From: Psococerastis gibbosa
Lineage: Eukaryota; Arthropoda; Insecta; Psocodea; Psocidae
Length of the DNA stretch: 64,000 nucleotides
NCBI GenBank assembly: GCA_963971405.1
Contig: OZ020492.1
Coordinates: forward strand, 7,378,001-7,442,000
Reading direction: 5' to 3'
In this document: one piece after another, positions 10,571-20,255 of the stretch
Numbering within the stretch: the stretch's first letter is position 1
How the letters are laid out: each line of letters begins with the position of its first letter
Translations under genes and position numbers: made by a program
Notes under the pieces: generated by a model
What the model was told of the DNA's origin: nothing
The model's database searches: none
The model's input: only the letters and a program-made list of their open reading frames with translations

Positions 10571-10915
10571 GGCGCCCATTCAACCAACCGGCTAGGGCTA
10601 TTTACAAAAACAGTGACGTGGTAGCAGACATTCAAGACTTAGGCGGGGTTTCCACCGACCTCGCATTGCAGAATTGACGGAAATGTTTATTTTCCTCTAT
10701 TCCATAGTTAAAATTGATCAATGATCATACAGTAAAATCACAAACTAAAATTAAAAAATGGCGTCATGGGATATGTTAAGTACAAAGATTTTAATAGATT
10801 TCTATAAAAAGATTCTGCAATGCGAGGTCGGTGGAAACGCCACCGAAGTCTTGAATGTCTGCTACCACGTCACCGTTTTTGTAAATAGCCCTAGCCGGTC
10901 TGTGGAATGGGCGCC
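10571..10915. mobile_element. MITE-1, PIF/Harbinger-like, full copy
   Basis: Long inverted repeats of about 105 bp begin GGCGCCCATTC and hold GGCTAGGGCTATTTAC, ACGTGGTAGCAGACATTC and CGACCTCGCATTGCAGAAT on both arms. The flanks are TAA (10568-10570, 10916-10918), the 3-bp TWA duplication of PIF/Harbinger elements. The middle (about 130 bp) is AT-rich and non-coding. A second copy is at 34081-34437. Confidence 0.9.
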
Positions 10916-11001
10916 TAAGTAAAATTTCCATAACTTTCATATTAACTTGAAAGAAAATAGTGTCGGAGTTGACCAAAGTCAACTTACTTATAGTCCTCTC
11001 A

Positions 11002-11163
11002 GGCGGGTATTCCACATACCTCAATCGTCAATGAAAAATTGAAAAATGACGTAACAATGACGTAAATAGACGTGGTAGCAGAATTTTTAGTATGTCTTTA
11101 ATGTCTGCTAAAACGTCATTTTTCAATTTTTCATTGACGATTGACGTATGTGGAATACCCGCC
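11002..11163. mobile_element. MITE-2, hairpin element
   Basis: Almost all of this 162-bp element folds on itself: GGCGGGTATTCCACATAC plus TCAATCGTCAATGAAAAATT on the left is mirrored at the right. The flanks are TCA and TAA, close to the TWA target of MITE-1. The interior ACGTGGTAGCAGA is shared with MITE-1, and the terminus GGCGNNNATTCCAC is shared with MITE-1 and MITE-3. Confidence 0.85.
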
Positions 11164-11673
11164 TAAAAGACGAGAGACTACACCATTAAAAAACAAACAA
11201 CTGGTAAAGTCAAGAACCAACAAAACTGTGCTTTTTCTTCACAGGCAAAGCACTCCTTTGAGCAAAGGGGCAGCACTTAAGCCAATTCGTTTTTTTCGCA
11301 TTCCTAATTAGAAAAAGTCAAGGCAAAAAAAATGGACATAAAGAAGACGCTGTAAGTAAGGGAGGAGCAAAGAGTGGGGGAAGATTGAAATTTTCCAAAG
11401 ATACATATCTTGATATTACTTGCAAGAGACAGGCCAAGGGAAGAAAGAAAAAAACAGAAGGAGAGAGAAAAAGTAATTAACTGCTGTGAATAAATAATTA
11501 ACAGCGAATGAAAGAAAAAAACTCGCAATGAAAATGTAAAGGCTCCGACGCAAAAGTTAACAACTCCGGCGGGAAAAAAAATTGATGGCCGGCAAAAGCT
11601 TCCACACGGCTATTCAACGCACCCTTATAGGATACCATTGGCTATGTTATTCAACTACTATTTGATAACTTTT
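11164..11673. other. No recognisable feature
   Basis: Purine-rich on the plus strand between about 11320 and 11580. The 74-aa reverse frame is low complexity (F, S and L) and is not a credible gene. Confidence 0.45.
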
Positions 11674-12655
11674 TGCTTTCCAATTTACACGTAGTATAAG
11701 GAAAGCTTTGTGATGGTCAAAATTTTCGATTCCGAGATTTCAACGGTTTTACACGTTCTGAGGTCCCAAGAAAAAGTGGTTTTTACGTAATGTCTGTCTG
11801 TCACTATGTCTGTTCATCAATTTCCGGGCAAACTACTCAGTCGATTTTAATGAAATTTGGCATGTAGGTTCACAAAAATCATACCTCGAGATTGTATTTT
11901 GTATTATGGGCTAACTCAGTTTTAAGGGGTTTTATTCTCAAAAAACTCCAAAAAAAACTTCTAAAAGGTGATTTCTTAAAAACGGCTCCAACGATTTCTT
12001 TTAAATTCACATATATTGTAGTCGTTATTAATATTGATGAAATGCAGGGAGTCGCTTGCCCCTTGATAGCTTGCTTTTGGGAGTAAAAAAATAAAAATAC
12101 GTCAATTTTCATGAAAAATGACTAAAAAATAATTTTTCTGCGGAACCTTTCCATCAATGATTTCTCCCTTCATGCATGTTTTAGATGTTAAATTGAGTAA
12201 CAAAATCGGATTGCTTGCTTTCGTATTTGGTGCAAAAAAGTATTTTTGGAAAAAATTATAGAAAATTCACGCTCAAATGCATTGCGTGTGTTGCCATTAT
12301 TAATGTGTGGTAATGTATTGGTCTGTCCGATCTAGAATATGCAATGCCATCGATGAATTCAATGCTTTGGGATAGGGGATATCCTAGGTCTTTGCAAGAG
12401 GGGGTTCAGGGGGTCCGGACCCCCCCTTCTCCAAATGGTTGCTGCGTACACTAGATAGAATGAGGTTTTAAGGATTTTTAAATATATTGAGGTAACCTCA
12501 CCTCAAGTGACGTCAGATGGAACCCCCCCCCCCCCCCCGAGATATCCGGAATCCGAAATTTAACCATAGGAAAGTTATTTACTTTGAAATTTTTCATTTT
12601 CTCTATCAATTGATAAATTGGAAAGCATGTTCGAGTAAACTCGGACCGGTTCTTG
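11674..12655 (+). mobile_element. Repeat E, longest copy
   Basis: Starts TGCTTTCCAATTTACACGTA followed by TATAAGGAAAGC, so the first 32 bases can fold. It runs through GATTCCGAGATTTCAACGG, a (TGTC) run, GGGCAAACTACTCAGTCGAT and CACATATATTGTAGTCGTTA. Near the right end TAAATTGGAAAGCA repeats the start in reverse, followed by a conserved palindrome CGAGTAAACTCG and CGGTTCTT. It is non-coding. The inner part from about 12200 is shared with 25505-25945. Superfamily uncertain. Confidence 0.8.
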
Positions 12656-12716
12656 TATATTCGCACGGTCAGCTTTGAGGCAAACAAAGACAGTATAAAA
12701 TGTGACGAAGCAGTTG

Positions 12717-12856
12717 AATCTGGGATGATAGGCCATGGTGGTTCTGAAAGCGTACTTCCAAAGATTTCGTCAACATCTGCGGTCGACACAGTGGAACTGC
12801 ATAGACATCTAAGATTGCATCTCGGAGGCTCAGCAGCAACTCGTCACTCCGGCCGT
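12717..12856 (-). repeat. Repeat D, copy 1 (partial)
   Basis: Minus-strand match to 19600-19985: CGCAGATGTTGACGAAAT, GGAAGTACGCTTTCAGAACC and CTATCATCCCAGATTC, with ACTCCGGCCGTG-type sequence at the edge. It lacks part of the CTGAAGA core present in copies 2 and 3. Confidence 0.7.
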
Positions 12857-13057
12857 GAAATAATAATGACTTTTTGTACTATTACTGAGCCAACCTAGCG
12901 GAGTTAGGGCTATTACCCTCTTACACTCAACGAGGAAAGCCCGGGACCGCCTGCTCTACACACCCTCCGAAACATGGACAGAAAATGTAACTAGTGTGGG
13001 ACTCGAACCAACAACCTTTCGGGAGAAAGTCGGAGTCCGTTCCACCACTCAACATGT
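12857..13057 (-). mobile_element. SINE-T, full copy
   Basis: Minus-strand copy with a short AAT tail, GAGCCAACCTAGCGGAGTTA, a shortened hairpin and a good B box (GGTTCGAGTCC as reverse complement near 12995). It directly abuts repeat D. Confidence 0.88.
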
Positions 13058-13096
13058 CTACACTGTCTATACTGTACAGTTTTTTTTATGGTAGGT

Positions 13097-13250
13097 CAAG
13101 GCCGTAGTTAGGATTTTCTCTCGGGGGGGGGGGGGGGGTTCAGAAATTTCACTGGATATTACATTGTAGATTGTATTTTTTCTCCCAAAATTCGATTCTA
13201 TCTAATGTCAAGCCATTTCATTTGTTGGGGGGAGGGGGTTGAACCCCTGC
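13097..13250 (-). mobile_element. Repeat P (hAT-like short element), copy 1
   Basis: CAAGGCCGTAGTTAGGATTT begins one end, followed by a G run. It then matches P copy 2 in reverse (ATTACATAGTGG-like block, CCATTTCATTT, GTTGAACCCC). The far terminus is decayed. Confidence 0.65.
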
Positions 13251-13804
13251 TGTTGTGTGGAAGGGAATTCATTATAAATGAAAACAAATGTTTCGAATGT
13301 AGTATACGTTAATATTAATTAATATTCACCAGTAGCATCTTCCATCTACACTTTATTGTTTATACTCCCTTTATACGACCCTTGGATGACGTCTGAAGTC
13401 GCAGTGATCGACAGAGCATGCTAAGGGCTTAACGAAATTAACGGTTGGTTAAATACTGAGATTGTAAAATAACTGATTACCCGGTATAGTATGTAATAAC
13501 TAACAAGGACAGCGAGATCTTGCGGTTTATTTCTTGCAAGATTCCCGTCGTTACCTGGAATATTTCAGGCTTGAAGGTAATTTTGAGAATATCATGTCAT
13601 TACTGCGTTAATTTGTTGCTCATGCAGGAATCATTGTGCCTAATTCTATATACTATAATCTCAGTTATGTACGCAGCAGAGGGAAAACTAAACTCCCTGT
13701 ACTAGTCTGTGCTTTCCTACATTTCTGAATTTGTAAGACAATATAGGGCCTAATATAAGACAATCAGGTAGGCCTACATCCTACAGTGTTACTTATAGAC
13801 TCTT
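13251..13804. other. No recognisable feature
   Basis: One 61-aa frame (13520-13705) is not recognisable. Nothing else supported. Confidence 0.45.
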
Positions 13805-13912
13805 TGGGACAATAATAATAATAATAATAATTGTTTCTTTATTGCACTAGGCTCCCCTGGCGGAGTTAAGGCCTTCGGGCCCTTTCTTACACTCAACTAG
13901 AGGGCTAGTTAA
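13805..13912 (-). mobile_element. SINE tail U, related to the SINE-T tail
   Basis: On the minus strand: TAGTTGAGTGTAAGAAAGGG, hairpin GGCCCGAAGGCC, TTAACTCCGCCAGGGG, CAATAAAGAAAC, then an (ATT)n tail that reads (AAT)n at 13809-13831. It aligns with SINE-T through the hairpin but has a different distal tail, so it is a separate SINE or the donor LINE's 3' end. Confidence 0.65.
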
Positions 13913-15232
13913 TTAGTGTTACAAAGCTAAAAATACAAAAACAGTTGCAAATACACAAAAAATTATAACACTCGTTCACACATTCATTCACACATGGAGA
14001 GCGAAACCACGTCAGATCAATGAATCTAGTATTAATGAAACTTTGCATTTTCGCAATTTAAATAAACAGCTATTATCCTTCAACTCATCTCAAAACAGCT
14101 GATTTTCGTCCTTCCATTGGATTATGACGTCAAAGCCGGCATGGCGGCATAAGGCCACGTAACTGGATTTTCCAACTGTTTTTAAAATTCAAATAAGCAC
14201 AACAACACCAACAAAAATCTTCAACTACATAACGTTTTTTTTTTTTAAAGAAAACAATTATTTAAAGAGATTATATATTAAATATAGTAATATATTATAG
14301 GATGATATTAAAACTAGAAACTATCCCTAAAAGGCTTGGAGACTACTTCTTCATTAGATCCAACTGTAAGTACTCCAGAGTCTGTTGATCACTTCAGGTC
14401 GACAATGCTGATTCAAAAGTTATAGGCCTAAGGCAAGTCAAAGCAAAATGAATTTTATATTAAAAAATTCTTTAAACTCTTCCAAACAGAATGATGGAAT
14501 GCCAAAAGCGATAAAAAGCGCTGTCGTACATATTAAAGGCGGCATAGCATGAAGTTTCCCTAAGGAAGTGACCACTTACAGAACTTGGCGAAACAAAAGA
14601 AGCGTAAAATTGAAAATGAGAGACAAAAAAAGGGGAATTTTAAAAATCAGCAATTGTTCGAGCAGCCAATTCTTTTGTCCTGGAGTTGCCAGGTTTTGTT
14701 AACGAGGTGAAAGTGGAAGACGTTTAAATTGATATGCTCCGACTTTATTAGAGATCACTGCTCGTCTGTTAGCGGTCCCCTAGGACTTGAGGACTTTCTC
14801 ATAAAGACTTGTAAAAAAATATAAATTAACGCTGAATTTCTTTTCTCTAATTTTGTTTCTACCTTATTTCTCCCAATCAACGACAAAGAGAGGCTCAATT
14901 CCAGCCGAGAATCCACAAATCAAAGAAGAAACAACTACTGTACGTACTCCTGTTCCCGCCCCGTAAACGGTAAACCTACGGAAACAGGAATCCGAAAGAT
15001 ACTGTACTTTGTTCTATGGTTTTGTGTTTGGTTATTGATGCCATTAATCATAGTAGCTAGTACATACCTGTAGTTCGGGTTGTTTACTGGCAAGTTGCAA
15101 GTTGCAAGCTGCATGTTGCAAGTTGAGTTGCAACAAGAAACATAATTTCCAAAAGCGTTAATTTTTAAATTCCCATCTGATTTGTTTACAGAAAGCCTCG
15201 TTACGTTTCGAAAAGTAAACCAAGTGTAACTA
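13913..15232. other. Unassigned AT-rich DNA
   Basis: No supported gene. CAAGTTGCAAGTTGCAAG near 15090 is a short tandem TTGCAAG run. AAACAGCTGATTT at 14095 also occurs near 49900 and may belong to an unnamed repeat. Confidence 0.45.
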
Positions 15233-15370
15233 GGTAACATGGTAGGACTTGTCCTGGTCACCTCCGAACTAATCGTGTGACTTCACTGTGTTTCCCAAGT
15301 GGTTCGGAATCCACTATAATCAGGAGGTCCACTGGAGTCCTATGGGCCCACACCGTGGCCTGGGACTGTA
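15233..15370 (+). mobile_element. SINE-5S subfamily B, 5'-truncated
   Basis: Begins GGTAACATGGTAGGACTTGT and continues TCCTGGTCACCTCCGAACTA, CCCAAGTGGTTCGGAATCCA and GGTCCACTGGAGTCCTATGG. It follows the subfamily seen at 43440-43690, not the one at 21930. The 5S head is missing. Confidence 0.75.
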
Positions 15371-15587
15371 TCAAACTATACTACTAGTAACTAGGTAACC
15401 TTTCACGGTGGTGCCGATTTTTACTATATATAGTAGACAGGAGTCCAAATGCCATTGGCCGAATTCCAGTAATTCAATATTTCATGGAATACAATACCTG
15501 TATAATTTACTACAACGTTTGGATCGAATCTGTGGATCAGGGAAATCGTGAAATAGACCTTTTAAGCATAGTCGACTCGTTCCCATA

Positions 15588-16010
15588 CTTGGTTAAGTCG
15601 AGATAAGAACTGTTACAATGTCGATGGTATCAAGCTCGTGTGAGCCTGCCCATTGGCACATGTAGACGGTGTGGGTTGACAACGAGGAGTGAGCAAATTT
15701 GCCAACCGCTAGAAATTCATTAGACTTTTAGCGACTTTTGGTGACTTCGGTGGCAAAGTGGTAGCGTGCTTGTACTTGTGAGAGTATCTACACACCTTGC
15801 GATCGGAAACTTGTAGTAACTCGACACAAGTACCGGATTGGTTACTTAGTGAGGCGATTGAAGAGGTTAATCGGATACATTCATTAAATTGCTTGTACGC
15901 GATTAACGATTAAAAAATAAGCGGAAACAATAACAGTAATGTCCGAAAACCGATGGGGTCGTAGGCGGGGCAAGATTTAATGGGCCACTATAAGTCCACT
16001 ACGTCCATAA
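15588..16010 (+). repeat. Repeat C, copy 2, split by SINE-K
   Basis: Left part has ACTTGGTTAAGTC, GTGTGGGTTGACA and TTGCCAACCGCTAGAAATTC. The right part resumes near 15912 with GCGGAAACAATAAC, GTCCGAAAACCGATGGGGTC. The SINE-K at about 15740-15906 sits between them. Confidence 0.7.
15740..15906 (+). mobile_element. SINE-K, full copy inside repeat C
   Basis: Head GGTGGCAAAGTGGTAGCG fits a pol III A box (TRGCNNAGYGG). GCGATCGGAAACTTG holds a weak B box. The body GTAACTCGACACAAGTACCG and GATTGAAGAGGTTAATCGG recurs in four other places. The host breaks at GCTAGAAATT and resumes at TTAAAAAAT, a possible decayed target duplication. Confidence 0.75.
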
Positions 16011-16588
16011 AAAATCCCTACAATAAAATAATTATGTATAATAATATAAGCAGCGTTTACTTTAAAAATTCGGCCGGCAGTTCAGTGCCATGTACAAATT
16101 TCCCAGCGCGAATGAAAAGAAGGGGGCAATTTCAAATAATTGCTTTTTTACTAAAGGAGGATTGTTAACACAGTGAGGGCGGAAGGATATACTTGCAGCC
16201 TTTCTAGTACTCCTTAAGAGCGCCCGCCCCCCAGGCTTGACTCCTTTCCCATTTTTTGCTATAACGATTCTTTGCCTTTGGGGGTTTGACATTGTTCTTT
16301 GTGACTCCCCTTTACCCTTATGCACAACTCCTTGCCGTATAACTACCTCAACAATTCTTGCGACAAACCCTATTGAGCTCAAGCCCTGATTATTATTATT
16401 TCGAACAAGATATTCATCCTGTTGCTAATTATTCATAAAGTGCTTTATTCATTGTTTTCGCGTACAACATTTACAAAGACGTATAATACTGAATTAAAGG
16501 CACTGTACTTTCAGCATCGCCTTGCGGGGCATCGTTTCACAGGGACCAGTGGGTGGCAGTTCTATGCTTTGCGCGTCACATGTATTTC
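16011..16588. other. No recognisable feature
   Basis: A 106-aa reverse frame (16062-16382) resembles no family I know. Confidence 0.45.
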
Positions 16589-16592
16589 TTAA

Positions 16593-17098
16593 GGGTGTAC
16601 GTCCCTTAGAAAATTGGTAGCCCGAAATTTAATACTTCTCATTTTTTATTTAATAAACTAAACAAGTTATTAAAGGTTTGGTTCATTTAAGTTGTAGAAG
16701 ATTACTTCATGCATAATAATTATAATGGGGTATTATTAAATTTTAGTACCTTCGTTTTTTAATGAAAATTATAATAATTTATAAACAATAAAATTTCACG
16801 TAAAGTAGATACCATGAAAAAACTACAAAACCAAAAATTAAAAATACCCTAATATATGATGCATGAAGTAGTCTTCTACAACTTAAAAGAGCCAAATCTT
16901 TGAAATTGAATTTAAAACGACTTTATTGAAAACAAAAAACAAAAGGCTAACAATAAGACTATAAAATCTTTTTTTCATGCTAACCCTAAAAAACAAAATT
17001 TTGTATTATTGAGAACTTTAATAACTTGCTTAGTAAATAAAATAAAATATAAGAAGTATTAAAATTCGGGTTGCCAATTTCCTACGGGACGTACACTT
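16593..17098. mobile_element. MITE-4, TTAA-flanked inverted-repeat element, 506 bp
   Basis: TTAA lies at 16589-16592 and 17099-17102. The ends GGGTGTACGTCCC and, reversed, AAGTGTACGTCCC continue as inverted repeats of about 85 bp (AAATTGG, CCCGAA, TTAATACTTCT). A second inner inverted block (TTAAGTTGTAGAAG, TACTTCATGCAT) makes nearly the whole element fold, apart from about 100 unmatched bases in the right arm. TTAA is the piggyBac target, but other TTAA users are possible. Non-coding. Confidence 0.85.
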
Positions 17099-17233
17099 TT
17101 AAGTGAAAAGTCTAACACTAATTTTTTTGCCATTTTTAATTTTTCAACCTTTTTTCCTTCAAAAAATTTCTAGAACAGTCGTTGCATTAGTTTAAAAATC
17201 TATAATTGCCTATTTCGGTTCAAGGACCAATTT

Positions 17234-17330
17234 CAACTGTCGTAACTCAACACAGGTATTACCCACAGAAGCGACTGAAGAGGTTATTCGGGAACATTCA
17301 GTGAATTGTTTGTGAATAACATTTAAAAAA
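17234..17330 (+). mobile_element. SINE-K, 5'-truncated copy
   Basis: CTGTCGTAACTCAACACAGG, GCGACTGAAGAGGTTATTCG and AACATTCAGTGAATTG match SINE-K. The tRNA-like head is missing. Confidence 0.7.
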
Positions 17331-18194
17331 AACTTTTCAAATTTGTAAGTGTGTAACTTCGATAGCAGCCACCTGCAAATAAGAACGCATGCAAGAACGC
17401 AGTCGTACATTCTCATCAGAATACCATCTCTCACGAGCAGGAAAAGTTCTGAAAAATAAAAAAAGGCCCATACAGTGCAATACAAATCACGTAGCAATGC
17501 GGTTTCGTGGATGAATGACAGTCAAATACACGGGAGATATCTCGTTGAAAAAAAAGCAATATATAAGCCGTTAGGGAGAAAAGGAAGGCAGTAAAGACGA
17601 ACAGTATTGCTAATGGCACAAAAGCACTCTCTATCTCGAAAATATCTTCGATTCAAAAGGAGAAACGTATTAAGAAAGCTCACGAACAACTATTTTTCAC
17701 GATGTAAATAAACTGATACAGAGGGGGTGAATTTGATATAAAAAATGTGCAATTTGTCTCGTTCCCCATCAATGGTGAATTGGTGTTGTATCGCGGTTTT
17801 CCGAATTGTCTGTATTCCGTAAATACTTTTTCTAGCCATCGAGTCATTAGAAGAGGAAAAATTTAGTAGGTATTTTCCTCTCGGATCTTTCTATGTGAGA
17901 CTTCCTCCTGGTACTTTCGACTATTTATTTATTTGTAAGTGTATTTCCCGTGCTTTCTGAAAACATTTTTTACGATTTATTTTATTTCAATAGCAGCAAC
18001 AGATTATATTATTTTCGAAATTGAGTGTAATTTCTAATTATAGGTTGCTTTAGGTCTTCCGAAAGAATTATTTTGACTTCATGAATGTTTAAACTGAGAG
18101 TTATATACGGAAAAAATTCTGTAAACTATTAAAAAAAATTAGTCTTAATGACAAAATAAACTGACAAAACACTCTATGATATTATTTGTTGTAT
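17331..18194. other. No recognisable feature
   Basis: Frames of 62-95 aa on the minus strand are not recognisable. Confidence 0.45.
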
Positions 18195-18365
18195 AGCATT
18201 AAATATGATATATAATACAGACATTAAAGTAACTTAGGTTGAAGAGGCAACCTCCTCGTTGTAACCGAAATTAGAGGATTTAAAAAAATCAACCTAACCT
18301 GGGCCAGGCATAGATTGTAGTTTTGAATCACACCAATTGCAGATTTGTCTTCATCTTCTCATTTC
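18195..18365 (+). mobile_element. SINE-J, copy 2
   Basis: GACATTAAAGTAACTTAGGT, GAAGAGGCAACCTCCTCG and CCGAAATTAGAGGATTT define the family. AGGCATAGATTGTAGTTTTG followed by AATCACACC is the decayed counterpart of the B-box region in copy 1. Confidence 0.55.
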
Positions 18366-19599
18366 AGTTCCTATGTTGTTATGTATGAAATAGACTTGAA
18401 GAACTTGAATTGGCCTACACTAAACCTCTGGTAACTTGCGAGGTTGATTAAATTAATAATAAAAACTGACTGTAATGTAAAGCAAGCTATTTACTTCTCC
18501 GTAAACATAAGAGGGGGTTTCAAAAGGCCAAAATACGAGAATATACATATCTATAATTTGAAGGGAGAAATGATGGAGTTAATATGTTATAGAGAAGTTA
18601 AGCTCTTTATACAATTTATTGACAATGGAACCATTGTGCAATAGATAGATATATCATCCCTTTATATAATGCTTAACCACCTCCGGTACAATTTATCATA
18701 GACAATACTCCTTTAAGACTTAAGGTTTCACTTAACCTCTTCCTATTTGTTGTCCCAGGCAAACCCTAGCATTTGAGAGCTTCCAGTGAATTCAATATTT
18801 TAGTCTGGTTATAATCAACTCTTGGAATGTATTTGCCTTCATTTAACTTAGTTATCATGTAGGCCTACCAGGCGTTTCACTGTTATATTATAAGTAGATA
18901 CCAAGATTTTTTTCGCTGGTGATAAATGGCGTGCTTCTATGTATTGTTTAAATTTTTAAATCTATAGTGCTGAGATATTTCGTTCCAAAACCCCCTTCGG
19001 GCACAATTGTTTTAAATACATGCTGAATTATTTTATATACCGTAACAATTGCACCAAGCAGTCCAAACTATATATCTAACTGCAAAAACTATAGATTTTA
19101 TTATTTTTCAATCTAAAAACCATTTTGTGGACTATACTGAATGCTGGAGCGTTTTAGGTTTTGAGTTCCAAGTTGGAATATTATTGACAATAATAAATAA
19201 TTTGTATTTTTTCTTCAAGTACAATACAATTGCTATTTAATTACACTTCGAAGGGGAGCCCAAAGGACAAGTCCCGTGCTGGGCCCCCCCTTTTACAAAG
19301 GCTTAGTGTAATATAAAAAATTTAAAATCTATAATCTTTATAACAATGGTCCAGAAGAATAAATGTTACACGTAGCTGAAATGAGAATGGAACGAAAGTC
19401 GTGTGGGGTTTACCCTAAGGGACCTGAGAAGGAATGAAGACATAAATGTCGCCCAGTGAATAGATTTTGTCACCCAGTTGCTGGGAATACTGTCGGCACT
19501 TTTTAGTAATCAAATTGAAAAGAAGTTTTAAGTTAACTGTCGGACTGTTCGTCCCTAAGTCGCCGCTATTGACGGAACGTTTAAAATATACTTACAAAG
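18366..19599. other. Unassigned AT-rich DNA
   Basis: Short frames at 18444-18644 and 19049-19240 are not recognisable. No terminal repeats found. Confidence 0.45.
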
Positions 19600-19985
19600 G
19601 CTTTCACGGCCGGAGTTACATGATGATAGGATGATAGGCCGTGGTCGTTCTGAAAGTGTACTTCCAAACGTTTCGTCAACATCTGCGGTCGACATCTTCA
19701 GTGGAACTGCGTAGACTTCTAAGATTGTATCTCTGAGGCTCAGCAGCAACAGTGTGGGCAGGGTTTTTTTTGTGTGAAATAGAGCCCCAACCTAGCTCTA
19801 TGAAATGGTGGCAACCGACCCGGTTTCGAATACCTAGGATGGTTTCAAGTACCGAAGTCACGTCCCGAAAATCTGAACGGAAGGAATAACTGTCTGCCCA
19901 AGGGCAATGGACTCTTGTCTGGATAGGATAGCCTGAATGTAAGTGTAAGCCGAACAGGGAGAAGGAAAAGGCCACTAGGGCAAAA
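19600..19985 (-). mobile_element. Repeat D, longest copy (possible Penelope-like 3' region)
   Basis: Reads on the minus strand from CTAGTGGCC near 19975 (an echo of this start lies at 34545-34580). It then has an open frame with SLFGLHLHSGYPIQTRVHCP and RSDFRDVTS, the motif CACTGAAGATGTCGACCGCA, GACGAAACG, AGTACACTTTCAGAACGACC, and the end CGGCCGTGAAAGCCTTTG. The CTGAAGA and GAAA blocks resemble a hammerhead core. Hammerheads are known in Penelope-like elements, hence the tentative family. No reverse transcriptase remains. Confidence 0.55.
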
Positions 19986-20079
19986 AAACCTACTCATGTG
20001 TCTGAATGTTTTTGTGTGATTACAGTATTAATTTACATAGGAAGAGAGATAGAAGATAGTAAGGGGACCTGATTGGCTC

Positions 20080-20255
20080 CTTGGAAGATTCCACTGAAGA
20101 TGTCGACCGCAGATGTTGGCGAAACGTTGGAAGTACACTTTCAGAACGACCACGGCCTGTCATCCCGGATTCTACTGATTCATCATGAAACGTTTAGAAG
20201 TTCACTTTCAGATCGACCGCGGACATTATGCTCCATTATCTCTCTCCAGCCACGA
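20080..20255 (+). repeat. Repeat D, copy 3, with an internal echo
   Basis: CCACTGAAGATGTCGACCGC, TTGGCGAAACGTTGGAAGTA and CTTTCAGAACGACCACGG, then a shorter second pass from 20188 (GAAACGTTTAGAAGTTCACT, TCAGATCGACCGCGG). The second pass looks like a tandem duplication. Confidence 0.7.
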
